Shown here: positions 35,127 through 43,426 of the stretch, one piece after another | How positions within the stretch are numbered: position 1 is the stretch's first letter | Layout of the letters: each line of letters opens with the position of its first letter | Source of the DNA: Alteribacillus sp041949975 | GTDB taxonomy: Bacteria; Bacillota; Bacilli; Bacillales; Marinococcaceae | Length of the DNA: 64,000 nucleotides | Assembly: GCF_041949975.1 (NCBI RefSeq) | Contig: NZ_JBHFQG010000011.1 | Span: 42,448-106,447 of the forward strand | Direction: 5' to 3' | The notes under the pieces: generated by a model | Database searches by the model: none | What the model was told of the DNA's origin: nothing | What the model saw: only the letters and a program-made list of their open reading frames with translations | Made by a program: the position numbers and the translations under genes

Positions 35127-35282
35127 ATGGCTAAAGAAAATCCAAAAGGTCCGAAACAGCAGGAAAAAGTAAACTTGCCTCAGAGTCCAAAACAGCCTTA
35201 CGGAGAACCAATGGAAGGTTCTCACAAGGTGAAAAATAGAAATCATACACGTCAAAAAAAGAATGCTTCTCATGATATGTAA
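35127..35282 (+). CDS. sspP: Small acid-soluble spore protein P (SspP-like)
   Basis: A 51-aa protein. The C-terminal HKVKNRNHTRQKKNASHDM is nearly the signature of SspP (CotL), a minor SASP made in the forespore under sigma-G in B. subtilis; the N-terminal half is Lys/Gln/Pro-rich as in the family. AAAGGGG lies about 10 bases upstream of ATG 35127. A terminator hairpin starts 4 bp after the stop, so it is monocistronic. Confidence 0.92.
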   Translation: MAKENPKGPKQQEKVNLPQSPKQPYGEPMEGSHKVKNRNHTRQKKNASHDM

Positions 35283-35326
35283 ACTTCAGCCCACGTTCTT
35301 TTTCAATCTGAATGTGGGCTAAGTTC
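35283..35326 (+). terminator. Terminator after sspP
   Basis: AGCCCAC (35287-35293) pairs with GTGGGCT (35313-35319), with ACTT/AAGT extending the stem, but only a short T run follows. Confidence 0.65.
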
Positions 35327-35349
35327 TATGAAAATCCGGATCAAAATGA

Positions 35350-35624
35350 TTAATCTTCTTCATTATCATTTCCAGGTCTAAATTCTGAAGCAGATCTTGC
35401 TTTTACCGGAGGTAAACATTGTAATTCCTTTAAACCCCGATAGCTCGACCGTAATACAAATTCTGTCCTCTGCATGGCCGCAATACTTCTACCAGGAAAG
35501 AATTTACATACATCACTGACTCCAGAGCTCGTCGGACCCGGACGTGATCCACCCTGTGTTACCGGTGATACTAGTTCTAAAATAGCGCAGCACTCATCTT
35601 TTTTATCTCAAATAAGGCAGGCAT
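35350..35624 (-). pseudogene. Small Cys-containing protein with a probable A-run frameshift
   Basis: From the ATG at 35624 the frame reads MPALFEIKK, then a six-A run where a one-base shift leads to DECCAILELVSPVTQGGSR, later SDVCKFFPGRSIAAMQRTEF, LRSSYRGLKELQCLPPVKA and the end PGNDNEED at 35350. As printed, the first frame stops after KMSAALF. The longer frame has a protein-like, conserved-looking composition (four Cys, several Pro/Gly motifs) but no start of its own. I do not recognise the family; it may be a broken or error-shifted short gene of about 90 aa. Confidence 0.4.
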
Positions 35625-35755
35625 AAAAAAAACGATGAAAAGCTGTATAAAAAATTTTAAATTTTTTCTACATAATGGCAATAGGCAGGTGAACGTTCCT
35701 GCAACTACAATAAAATAAATCGGTTTTCCGGTGATGCAGACTAAAACACGAGGTG

Positions 35756-36946
35756 ATGTTATTGGAAATTCTAGAAAGAAAATTAACCGCCAGGCTTCGT
35801 ACGGATCTGCCATTTCCTATTGAAGAATACGAACGGCGTGTTAATGATGTAAGAAAAGAATTAAACCATCGCAGTCTGGACGCCATGATGATTACGAATC
35901 CGGAAAACATTTTTTATTTAACTGGATTTGAAACAACCGGATATATGTGTTATCAAGCTCTTTTTATTCCTGTAGAGCCAGAACCGTTTATAGTGACACG
36001 TGTGCTCGAAGACACAGGGGTGCAGGCGTTAAGCTGGCTTGAACACAGTTTTCCTCATATCGATAGTGAAGATCCATTTATAAGAACAAAAGAAGCTTTA
36101 GAGCAGTTTAACCTTCATACGAAAAAAATTGGATATGAAAGAGATTCATGGTTTTTGACAGTATCTCAGCAAGATAAGCTATTCTCCTTAGTAAGAGATG
36201 CGGTTTTTGTTGATTGCGCGGGACTTATTGAAGAATTGCGGCTGATTAAATCAGAGGCTGAATTAGAAAAAATTAAGGAAGCTGTTTTATTTACAGAAGC
36301 TGCTTTAAATGCCGGCATCGACGCTGCTGAAGAAGGAGTAAAAGACAATGATATTTCGTCTGCTATGCATTATGCGATGATTAAAGCAGGAAGTGATTAT
36401 CCAGCTGTTCAGCCTTACGTTGCTACTGGTCCACGTTCAGCAGTAGGCCATGCAACATGGTCCGGCAGGACACTGGAACAGGGTGACTGCGTCTTCTTAG
36501 AGGTGGCTGGCTGTAAGCATCGATATCATGCAGCATGCATGCGCACCGGCTTTATAGGCAAACCTTCCCCCGATCAGGTACAAGCGGAGAAGATAATCAG
36601 AGAAGCGGTAGATACAACAATTGATGTGATAAAAGCAGGTGTAAAGGCATCGGAAATAGATGCAGTGAGCAGAAATATTATTAGTCGAAATAAACTGGGA
36701 CTCCAACAATTAGCCCGCTCATTATATTCTATTGGGATTGCGTTTGCGCCGGGCTGGGATGAAGGGCATATTTTCAGCTGTCATCCTGGAGAACACCGGG
36801 AATTACAGCCCAACATGGTTTTTCATTTAATTCCATGGGGGCTTGTTCCAGGTAAATTTGCAATGGGTCTTTCAGAAACAATACGGGTCACGGAAGCTAG
36901 TTGTGAGGTTTTAACTAGGCTGCCGCGCTCATCATTTATCAAGTGA
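35756..36946 (+). CDS. doeA: M24-family Xaa-Pro peptidase-like protein, probable ectoine hydrolase (DoeA/EutD)
   Basis: 397 aa at most. N-terminal creatinase-like domain to about residue 165, then a pita-bread M24 domain. Features that match ectoine hydrolase are TNPENIFYLTGFETTGYMCY, VATGPRSAVGHATWSGR, LEQGDCVFLEVAGCKHRYHA and FAPGWDEGHIFSCHPGEH. The full set of M24 metal ligands is not obvious, as in DoeA, which hydrolyses ectoine to N-acetyl-diaminobutyrate. Starts at GTG 35753, ATG 35756 or TTG 35762 are close; CGAGGTG favours one of the latter two. No doeB or ectoine transport gene is adjacent, so assignment is moderately sure. Confidence 0.7.
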   Translation: MLLEILERKLTARLRTDLPFPIEEYERRVNDVRKELNHRSLDAMMITNPENIFYLTGFETTGYMCYQALFIPVEPEPFIVTRVLEDTGVQALSWLEHSFPHIDSEDPFIRTKEALEQFNLHTKKIGYERDSWFLTVSQQDKLFSLVRDAVFVDCAGLIEELRLIKSEAELEKIKEAVLFTEAALNAGIDAAEEGVKDNDISSAMHYAMIKAGSDYPAVQPYVATGPRSAVGHATWSGRTLEQGDCVFLEVAGCKHRYHAACMRTGFIGKPSPDQVQAEKIIREAVDTTIDVIKAGVKASEIDAVSRNIISRNKLGLQQLARSLYSIGIAFAPGWDEGHIFSCHPGEHRELQPNMVFHLIPWGLVPGKFAMGLSETIRVTEASCEVLTRLPRSSFIK

Positions 36947-36954
36947 TAACAAAT

Positions 36955-36987
36955 AGCTCATGACATTCTGCTAGTCATGAGCTTTAA
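36955..36987. terminator. Bidirectional terminator between doeA-like and pucR-like genes
   Basis: AGCTCATGAC and GTCATGAGCT form a perfect 10-bp stem with a 9-nt loop, between two convergent stops at 36946 and 36994. Confidence 0.8.
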
Positions 36988-36993
36988 TAATTG

Positions 36994-38682
36994 CTAGATC
37001 TCATTTAACCTCCACAAATTAATGCTTAATTCCATTAAAAATCGATCCGACGGATGTAACATTGATAAATTGGTTAAGGATTCCACTTTTCTAAGGCGAT
37101 AAAGTAAAGTGTGACGGTGGAGATGTAATTGGCGTGCAGTTTGGCTGATTTTCCCTTGATTTTCAATATAGACATCTAACGTTTCCATAAGGTTTAAGTT
37201 TTTTTGTTTATCATAGTCTGCCAATGCAGATAGGGTAGAGGAGACTATTTCTCTCATTTCCTCGTCTTTTGAGATCCTTATAAGCGCTCTTTCCATTTTT
37301 GTATCTTCATAATTTATCCGGCACCCGTGACCATCTGTTTTTCTGCCTATTTTTAATGCGGTCTTTGCATCACGGAAGCTTCCGGAAAACATTTTTTCAT
37401 TATTATGAAATCTGCCAATTCCCCAAGACATTAAAACTGCTGGCATGAGGTTGTTTAATCTTCTGTTTAATAGTTCCAAAAACTCATGCAGCTTCTCTTT
37501 TGAGTCGTCTCGATAAAATTCAATAAACAATATAATATCGTTGCGGTAAGGAGTAGTCATTACTTTTCGATTTACCATACGAGCAGTTAAGAAAATCTCG
37601 TCCTGGATATAATGTATCATGCTCTCTTTCCAGAGATCGTAAGAAGTGTCTGGGTTGTTTCTTTTATAAAGTTCAAATAAGTTTTCTGGTTTTCCAATAA
37701 TACAAATATAGGGCAGGTCCAGGTTATAACCGAGCGATTGAGCCTGCGAGAGCTTATCATCTATATTTAGATAATCATCAGATGCCAGGTTCCAAACAAA
37801 ATCACCTCGTAAACGCATTTTAGTTTCTTCAATCGCATTTTCCCGAAGAAACCACATGGCAAGTATAGCAGAGGAGTGTTCTAATAAAACCATATTCGAC
37901 GTTTCGAGAAAATCATTGGCTGTTCTTTCTTCTTTGAAGCTAATGTTTAAATATCCTTGTATAGAATGTGAGGATTCAATGGGGGTTTGTAGAATGGTTA
38001 TATTAAATATTTGTAGTTTTTTTATTCTTGTGTGGAGAGGATGTTGTTTATTTTTAAAGAATAACTCTTGACTTTGTAAACTTACATTGTTTGTCACTCG
38101 GTGACTGTTCCATTTCTCGGCTAAATCCCTGGCGTTTTGACTTTTACCCAAAATGGAACCTTTATTGTCTACTATAATCAAAGGATAGTTTAATTTTTCT
38201 TCCATAAACTCAGCAATTTTTGATAATGGGGGACTGCTTAGCATAATATCAAGAAGCTGCTGCTGAATATCTTCTGTACGAAGCATTTCTTTATTTTTCA
38301 CATGTTTTATTTCTGAAATTACTGAATGAACAATATCCCCAAAACGAATTTCCCAAGGGATCTCTATTATTGGAAATTCTTTTTCCTCTCCAAACGCAAT
38401 CACGCTTTTTGGAATTTCCGTAATATATTGTCCCTTTGCGATCGCAAGCGCAGAGGCTCCCGCTTCATACACACTTTTCACAAATTCGAAGAAAATCTCC
38501 ATATCATGACCAGAACCAGATCCTGTGTTAAGTACCAGTTCATTGTCGCGAATAAAATTTTCAACTGGGATATCCATAATGGAAGCCCACTCTACCACGA
38601 GCTCTGATACTTTATGACTGGCAGTTTTCACTTTAGCATGGCTTAAAATATCTAATTCGAGCACTTGTTTTAACGTTGGCAA
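36994..38682 (-). CDS. PucR-family transcriptional regulator
   Basis: 562 aa. N-terminal PucR domain (residues 1-125, starting PTLKQVLELDILSHAKVKT, with the AIAKGQYITEIPKSVIAFG segment), a central region with GGDEF/CdaR-like architecture (about 290-430) and a C-terminal HTH_30 domain (about 500-560: LMETLDVYIENQGKISQTA, then HRHTLLYRLRKVE). Such regulators respond to purine or nitrogen metabolites. It is convergent with the doeA-like gene, so direct regulation of that gene is possible but not shown. Confidence 0.88.
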   Translation of the reverse strand: MPTLKQVLELDILSHAKVKTASHKVSELVVEWASIMDIPVENFIRDNELVLNTGSGSGHDMEIFFEFVKSVYEAGASALAIAKGQYITEIPKSVIAFGEEKEFPIIEIPWEIRFGDIVHSVISEIKHVKNKEMLRTEDIQQQLLDIMLSSPPLSKIAEFMEEKLNYPLIIVDNKGSILGKSQNARDLAEKWNSHRVTNNVSLQSQELFFKNKQHPLHTRIKKLQIFNITILQTPIESSHSIQGYLNISFKEERTANDFLETSNMVLLEHSSAILAMWFLRENAIEETKMRLRGDFVWNLASDDYLNIDDKLSQAQSLGYNLDLPYICIIGKPENLFELYKRNNPDTSYDLWKESMIHYIQDEIFLTARMVNRKVMTTPYRNDIILFIEFYRDDSKEKLHEFLELLNRRLNNLMPAVLMSWGIGRFHNNEKMFSGSFRDAKTALKIGRKTDGHGCRINYEDTKMERALIRISKDEEMREIVSSTLSALADYDKQKNLNLMETLDVYIENQGKISQTARQLHLHRHTLLYRLRKVESLTNLSMLHPSDRFLMELSINLWRLNEI

Positions 38683-38786
38683 TCTTATCCTCTCCCTAAG
38701 GATTAACGTTGTTTTCTTATTTTAACGCACGCAGGGAGGAGTTTTCACCAGTTTATCATTCATTATCTTCTCTTTAATGCCTGGAT

Positions 38787-38822
38787 TTTCATAAACCCAT
38801 TTCTCAAAAGGAGAATGGGTTG
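38787..38822 (-). terminator. Hairpin at the end of tgl
   Basis: AACCCATTTCTC and GAGAATGGGTT pair with one bulge and include the tgl stop codon at 38804. The tail on the minus strand is not a strong T run. Confidence 0.5.
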
Positions 38823-39661
38823 GAAGGTATTGTATTTAAATAATAAATATACCGGTCCAGCGAAATAGAATCTTCGTTGTGCTGAATGATAACATATCTT
38901 AATTTTTGTCTTATAAATTCTGGCCTGTGCATCGCGACATTGGCTAAATGAAGGAAACCTGGCCTGGCAACGATATTAGATAAATACGCAGACTGGGTAG
39001 CGTTTGCTTTTCTTAACTCATTTAAAATTTGAACCATTTCACTTTCGGTTGTAATTCCAATTCCGTATCCAAAGTAACGGCCGTCTTCTAGAACAACAGC
39101 ATTTTCTCCACGCCATTGAGACATCTGCGGATGATAATCCGGGTTTTCGAAATACACGACGTCTCCAGGAATAAAGTAATTCGTATAACTCGTAGTTAAA
39201 CCCAGGTCAGGGTCAAAGTTCCAGCTGTACAATTGAATGTTAGGAAAAAGTCGATTGAATGCATGATCTCCAATAACATTCATCACGGCATAATAATAAA
39301 TGATTATCATCGCAGTGGCGCATTCGAACCCATAAAAGGAACTGTTTCCAAAAATGTCACGAATAGCCACAGAAGGACTTGTTCCAGCTTTTAATTCAAT
39401 AGAACCCATATTTGTTACATACCAGTACTGTGGGTTTGCTCGCGTTAATGCAAAAATTTCAAATTCCGCATCACTATCATTTAAAGCTCTTGCACTTAAA
39501 ATAATATTTTTGCGCAGTTCTACTTCAAAAGACAATACGTTCATGGAGGGATAAGCATACATTGTGCGATCTTCCATCATAGCTTGAACAATGTGACTTT
39601 CAATACTTCCTGACTGCCAAAGATTTGTTTGTTGAAAAGGCATCCCCGCCAATTGAATCAT
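38804..39661 (-). CDS. tgl: Protein-glutamine gamma-glutamyltransferase Tgl (spore transglutaminase)
   Basis: Crosslinks spore coat proteins (for example GerQ and YeeK in B. subtilis) through epsilon-(gamma-glutamyl)lysine bonds. The catalytic Cys is in SSFYGFECATAMIIIYYYA (about residue 112), with the downstream His/Asp region NPDYHPQMSQWRGENAV and GRYFGYGIG. Length 285 aa against about 245 in B. subtilis, with the extra length at the C-terminus. AGAAAGAGGT lies 4-5 bases upstream of ATG 39661. Standing alone, it is expected to be mother-cell (sigma-K) controlled in the family. Confidence 0.93.
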   Translation of the reverse strand: MIQLAGMPFQQTNLWQSGSIESHIVQAMMEDRTMYAYPSMNVLSFEVELRKNIILSARALNDSDAEFEIFALTRANPQYWYVTNMGSIELKAGTSPSVAIRDIFGNSSFYGFECATAMIIIYYYAVMNVIGDHAFNRLFPNIQLYSWNFDPDLGLTTSYTNYFIPGDVVYFENPDYHPQMSQWRGENAVVLEDGRYFGYGIGITTESEMVQILNELRKANATQSAYLSNIVARPGFLHLANVAMHRPEFIRQKLRYVIIQHNEDSISLDRYIYYLNTIPSNPFSF

Positions 39662-39841
39662 ATGATACCTCTTTCTAAAATTGATTTTATAGTAATGATT
39701 ATTTTTGTACGGGGGATTTTATGTGCTGTTTATTAAACTTATCTTGTTTTATTAACACCGATAAAGGAAGGACGGTTTGATGTTAAGAAATCAGCAGGGG
39801 CAATATCACCAGGATTGCGGGAAACAAATTAATTTCTTGTT

Positions 39842-39890
39842 TTTAAAAGAACGGTTGATCACTTCTGTACAAATAAATCGTTCTTTTAAA
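39842..39890. repeat. Inverted repeat with 12-bp perfect arms
   Basis: TTTAAAAGAACG (39842-39853) and its reverse complement (39879-39890) flank a 25-nt spacer. It lies in the gap between tgl and a small frame at 39979. No T-tract identifies it as a terminator; it may be an operator, a small-RNA hairpin or a relic of a miniature element. Confidence 0.55.
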
Positions 39891-39978
39891 CTTAACGAAT
39901 GAGGCAGGTCAGCTTTTAGAATGTACTTGAAGATCATTCCAAGTTATCTTAAATAATCGTAAGGGGCTGCCTTTTTTC

Positions 39979-40155
39979 TCATGGCGGGATAATTAATTCT
40001 ATGTATACCTGCTGCTTTAAAAAATTGGTATCAATCATGTTTACGTCATCAATTGTTAAAGCTGCGTGAATATAAGTGCTGGGTAGGGTATTTATATTTT
40101 TGAAAATCAGAATATCTCCTATTCTAATATGAACCCCGAGCCATGCCTCTTTCAA
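39979..40155 (-). CDS. Possible small uncharacterised protein
   Basis: A TTG-start frame of 58 codons reads EAWLGVHIRIGDILIFKN, then STYIHAALTIDDVNMIDTNF and YIELIIPP. The alternating hydrophobic pattern and absence of rare codons suggest a real or recently lost small beta-rich protein, but the start is weak and no family was recognised. Confidence 0.3.
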   Translation of the reverse strand: MKEAWLGVHIRIGDILIFKNINTLPSTYIHAALTIDDVNMIDTNFLKQQVYIELIIPP

Positions 40156-40200
40156 ATCCTTTCTTTTGTCCTATGATTAGGGTGACCAATAGTAAATATT

Positions 40201-41115
40201 TTAAAAAAGAGTGCGTTTTCGCTTTTCTTTGTGTTTTTCAAAATCCCAATGAGTTAAAAATTCTTTGGTCGATTCGAACCCGGAATTGAATAGAAATTCG
40301 ATATCTTTTTGGGAGAGATCAAAATCTGTGGAAGTAATGCTGCCTGTTGGAATTTGGATAGTACGTTCTTTTGTTTTCTCATTTATGTGCCGTAAATCGT
40401 GTGCTTGCAGCATCGTCTTAAATATATTTTTAAAAAGGTGAATAGGCGTGGGGATAACAGATCCTACATTTACTTCTTCTTTTACAAAACGGAAACCGAA
40501 AGTGGGAAAACGAGGAGCAGATACATCAAAAAGCCATATAGGGAAATTGCTAAGTAGTCCACCGTCTAAAATATATGATTTTGTCTGGTCTTTTGTTTTC
40601 CATATAACTGGCCGGAAGAAAAAAGGCATAGAAGCACTCATCATCACTGCAGTGGAGATTTTCAAGTCATTTGGAGTCATTTTATAGCGTATTAAATCAT
40701 CAGGAAATATGAGCATCTGCCCATTTGAAATATCAGAGGCAATGATTTTTAATTTTCCCTCTGGAAGATCAGCGAATGTGTGGATTCCTTTTTCTGATAG
40801 CAGGGTATCCATCCAATTTTCCAGGTAATCATTTTTATAAATGCCCAGGTGCAGGGAGAGAGCTAAAAAGCTTCCTATAAAAGGAATGTGGTTGAAAAAA
40901 GTCCTGCCGCGAAACTGAGAGTAATCCATCTTTCTGAGGTGTTCTCGTATTTCAAAGCTTTTGTAACCACTGGCTAACAGAGCAGCAATTGCAGCCCCTG
41001 CTGAGGTGCCAGCTAGTCTCTGCCACTCTATGTTAACTTCTTCCATTGCATGAATAGCTCCGGTAAAAGCAATACCCCGAACTCCGCCGCCTTCAAATAC
41101 CGCATCTGCTTTCAT
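40201..41115 (-). CDS. Patatin-like phospholipase (YqhO-like)
   Basis: 304-aa lipid acyl hydrolase of the patatin family. The oxyanion-hole motif is FEGGGVRGIAFTGA (residues 8-21), the nucleophile is Ser in AGTSAGAAIAALLAS (GxSxG, about residue 39), and the catalytic Asp is in the YILDGGLLSNFP (DGG) motif (about residue 180). GTGAGGTGG serves as RBS for ATG 41115, and the frame extension to 41130 overlaps it. Substrate unknown; B. subtilis YqhO is the likely counterpart. Confidence 0.88.
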   Translation of the reverse strand: MKADAVFEGGGVRGIAFTGAIHAMEEVNIEWQRLAGTSAGAAIAALLASGYKSFEIREHLRKMDYSQFRGRTFFNHIPFIGSFLALSLHLGIYKNDYLENWMDTLLSEKGIHTFADLPEGKLKIIASDISNGQMLIFPDDLIRYKMTPNDLKISTAVMMSASMPFFFRPVIWKTKDQTKSYILDGGLLSNFPIWLFDVSAPRFPTFGFRFVKEEVNVGSVIPTPIHLFKNIFKTMLQAHDLRHINEKTKERTIQIPTGSITSTDFDLSQKDIEFLFNSGFESTKEFLTHWDFEKHKEKRKRTLF

Positions 41116-41154
41116 TTCAGGCCACCTCACGATTCCGTTGAATGCTTCTTTTTC

Positions 41155-41421
41155 TTATATTCTGTTTTTCGAAGAAAATTCCTGTTGTACCCAACCCTTT
41201 TCTTTATCCTGGCTATTAAGGACTTTTACAAAATAAGCCGCTGGAAGTAATAAACCAATAGCTGCTTCAATAAGAGAAAAGAACCGGGCGCTTCCGACCG
41301 GCACCAGGTCACCATAACCAACGGATAAAATGGTCACACCACTATAATACAACAAATTTAAAAAACTATGGTCTGCTGGTTCGCCTGTTGGATCATTTAC
41401 TTTTAAAACCACTGCCTCCAA
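41155..41421 (-). CDS. Potassium channel (Ion_trans_2) fragment or short channel
   Basis: 88 aa from TTG 41421. It carries the pore signature LLYYSGVTILSVGYGDLVPVG, with selectivity filter VGYGD, followed by a last TM helix (FFSLIEAAIGLLLPAAYFV). The same frame continues open upstream of 41421 (SIVKCIFIHTKF, GFAVLFYLLSLEA), giving the expected first TM helix, but I find no good start there. It may start at a non-canonical codon or be 5'-truncated. It abuts the yhcN-like gene divergently. Confidence 0.6.
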   Translation of the reverse strand: MEAVVLKVNDPTGEPADHSFLNLLYYSGVTILSVGYGDLVPVGSARFFSLIEAAIGLLLPAAYFVKVLNSQDKEKGWVQQEFSSKNRI

Positions 41422-41550
41422 AGATAATAAATAAAAAAGGACAGCAAAACCAAACTTGGTATGGATGAAAATGCATTTAACAATACTATCTGTATAATAA
41501 ATGCAGCAGGTAAAATAATAAATTTGATATGAAATGAAGGAGGAAATATA

Positions 41551-42036
41551 GTGAAGTTTTTAATGAAAAGTCTTTCTCTACTTTTAACAATCGCGTTGTT
41601 TACAGGGTGCGGGGCCAATCAGGGAGAGCAGGATAATCAATCAAGTGAAGGGGGAGGTACCGAAAATTTAACATACAACAATGAAAATCAAAATCAAACT
41701 CGTATGGAAGTTGCAGAAGAGGTCGCTGATAATGTCGAAAGCCTGGATGAGGTCGAGCAATCCTATGTGATTGTGGCAAATCGAACAGCTTATGTTGCGG
41801 TAGTGCTAGAAGAAGAAGCAAAACAAGAAGTTAGAGATGAAGTAGAACAAAAAATTTCTGAAGAAGTGAAGTCAGCAGATAATAATATTCAAAATGTATT
41901 AGTGTCCGCCAACCCAGATTTTGTAGATCGCATGGAACATTACGCAAATAAGCTTGAAAGAGGAGAACCAATTGAAGGACTTTTTGAGGAATTCAATGAA
42001 ATGATACAAAGAGTGTTTCCTAATCCTAGAGAATAG
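41551..42036 (+). CDS. YhcN/YlaJ-family sporulation lipoprotein
   Basis: 161-aa lipoprotein. The signal peptide (MKFLMKSLSLLLTIALFTGC) ends in lipobox LFTGC with Cys20. The conserved C-terminal domain contains VEQSYVIVANRTAYVAVVL and NIQNVLVSANPDFVDRMEHY, a typical YhcN/YlaJ pattern. In B. subtilis YhcN sits in the spore inner membrane. The start is GTG 41551 with GAAGGAGG 7 bases upstream. A strong terminator follows. Confidence 0.9.
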   Translation: MKFLMKSLSLLLTIALFTGCGANQGEQDNQSSEGGGTENLTYNNENQNQTRMEVAEEVADNVESLDEVEQSYVIVANRTAYVAVVLEEEAKQEVRDEVEQKISEEVKSADNNIQNVLVSANPDFVDRMEHYANKLERGEPIEGLFEEFNEMIQRVFPNPRE

Positions 42037-42101
42037 GAAAACTATCTTTCATTAAATCTTAGTGAAAAAGAAGATATAAAGCAAAGAAAAATTTATAGCA
42101 G

Positions 42102-42135
42102 AAGGAGGCTGTCATATTAAGAGCCTCCTTTTTGT
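42102..42135 (+). terminator. Terminator after the yhcN-like gene
   Basis: AAGGAGGCT pairs perfectly with AGCCTCCTT around an 11-nt loop, followed by TTTGTTTT. Confidence 0.88.
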
Positions 42136-42204
42136 TTTACTTGTGACGGTTCATGCAATGCAGTAACCAAGAACGTTAGGTGATTTACCCCTGCAAAGAA
42201 TTAA

Positions 42205-42234
42205 TTGACAAGTTTCTCCAAAAATTTGTATAAT
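42205..42234 (+). promoter_or_regulatory. Sigma-A promoter of the ribbon-helix-helix gene
   Basis: TTGACA (42205-42210), an 18-bp spacer and TATAAT (42229-42234) form perfect consensus boxes about 70 bp before ATG 42306. A GCGCATGC dyad just after the -10 box (42237-42244) could be an operator. Confidence 0.8.
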
Positions 42235-42305
42235 AGCGCATGCTATTACACTGCTAGCAGATGATATCAAAAAGTTAGTATTCGCTATCTTTGGAGGTTG
42301 ATTTT

Positions 42306-42506
42306 ATGAGTACAGAAAATGAAAAAGTACAGCTCAATGTTCGGATCCATAAAGAAACAGCTCAATTGCTGGATGAAGTTGTAGAATACTATCAGGAAAA
42401 CACAAAATATGGAAAGGTATATAAAGGGGAAGTATTAACAGATATTATCGAAAAATCTCATAAAATTATGGAAAAGCAAAAACTGATGACAAGAAGAAAC
42501 TACTAA
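42306..42506 (+). CDS. Small ribbon-helix-helix-like protein
   Basis: 66 aa. KVQLNVRIHKETAQLLDEVV looks like the beta-strand and first helix of a CopG/Arc-type DNA-binding fold, and VYKGEVLTDIIEKSHKIME like the second helix. If so, it is a dimeric small repressor or antitoxin-like protein, with no toxin partner seen. TTGGAGGTTG ends 5 bases before ATG 42306. The upstream consensus promoter predicts strong expression. Confidence 0.65.
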   Translation: MSTENEKVQLNVRIHKETAQLLDEVVEYYQENTKYGKVYKGEVLTDIIEKSHKIMEKQKLMTRRNY

Positions 42507-42523
42507 CAGCAATAAAAACGATA

Positions 42524-43300
42524 CTAAGAAGTTTCTTTACTGGAAGGTATTAAGTAAAAAAAAAGGCGCAGCCCGCCAAACACGGCCAATAATAAAATGA
42601 TAATATTAAACTTTTTCTGGGGAATAAAAGGCAGAAATTTTATACCTAAATAGGTTCCTCCTAGGATGGCTGGAATGAGCCACGCATTAAAAGTTAAAGT
42701 TTCCCACGTAATCAATCCCAACCCAATATACATAGGTACTTTAATCAGGTTAACCGAGAGGAAAAACCAGGCTCCTGTACCAATAAATTCTTTCTTGGGA
42801 AGGGAAATAGCAAGTAAAAATATAGCATGATGGGTCCGGCGGCATTGCCAATCATCGTCGTAAAACCCGCCAATGTTACTATTACACCAACGAACCATTT
42901 GGACTGTGGAATAGCTTCCAGCCATTTTGCTGCCCATAGCTCCCTTGAAACTTGAAGGGCAATCATAACAAGAATTATCATTCCTAAAATAATCTCAATC
43001 GGTCTGCTTGAAACGATGAAATACAATAAAATAAAGCCGCTGAATAATCCACCTAGAACCCACGGTAATAATGATAATAATGTTTTCCAGTTAACACTGC
43101 GCCGATAATATGTAACGGCAATGATATAGCAGTTATTAACATCGGTAAAACAATGCCTATAGATTCTCTTGCATGAAAAATTGAGGCCATAATTGCAACA
43201 AACAAAATGCCTAATGTCGGCAGACCCGTTTTGGAAATACCGATTAAAACAGCACAAAAAAGACCAGAATGATCTCAAACGTATGTAAATAAAACACGCA
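42524..43300 (-). pseudogene. TauE/SafE-family sulfite/anion exporter, frameshifted
   Basis: At least three frames make up one approximately 250-aa membrane protein: an N-terminal part near 43270-43140 (LIGISKTGLPTLGILFVA, then SIFHARESIGIVLPMLITA), a middle part 43140-42800 (WVLGGLFSGFILLYFIVSS, VTLAGFTTMIGNAAGPIMLYF) and an end 42830-42524 (FLLAISLPKKEFIGTGAWF, then LLLAVFGGLRLFFYLIP). The duplicated TauE motif is recognisable. It lies divergently from the LysR gene at 43427, its possible regulator. Confidence 0.82.
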
Positions 43301-43426
43301 TTTTTCACCACTTTTATGTGTGTCATATAATCCCATTTTATAAAAAATTAGATAAAACTCAATCAATGCTTTTGATGGAGTTAGAATGTGAAAGAGATAC
43401 TTAATAAAGAACAAGCAGGTGAAACC

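Noticed and set aside
39690..39704. A Fur-box-like sequence upstream of tgl.
   Set aside because: Only 10 of 14 consensus positions match, and tgl is a sporulation gene for which iron control is not expected.
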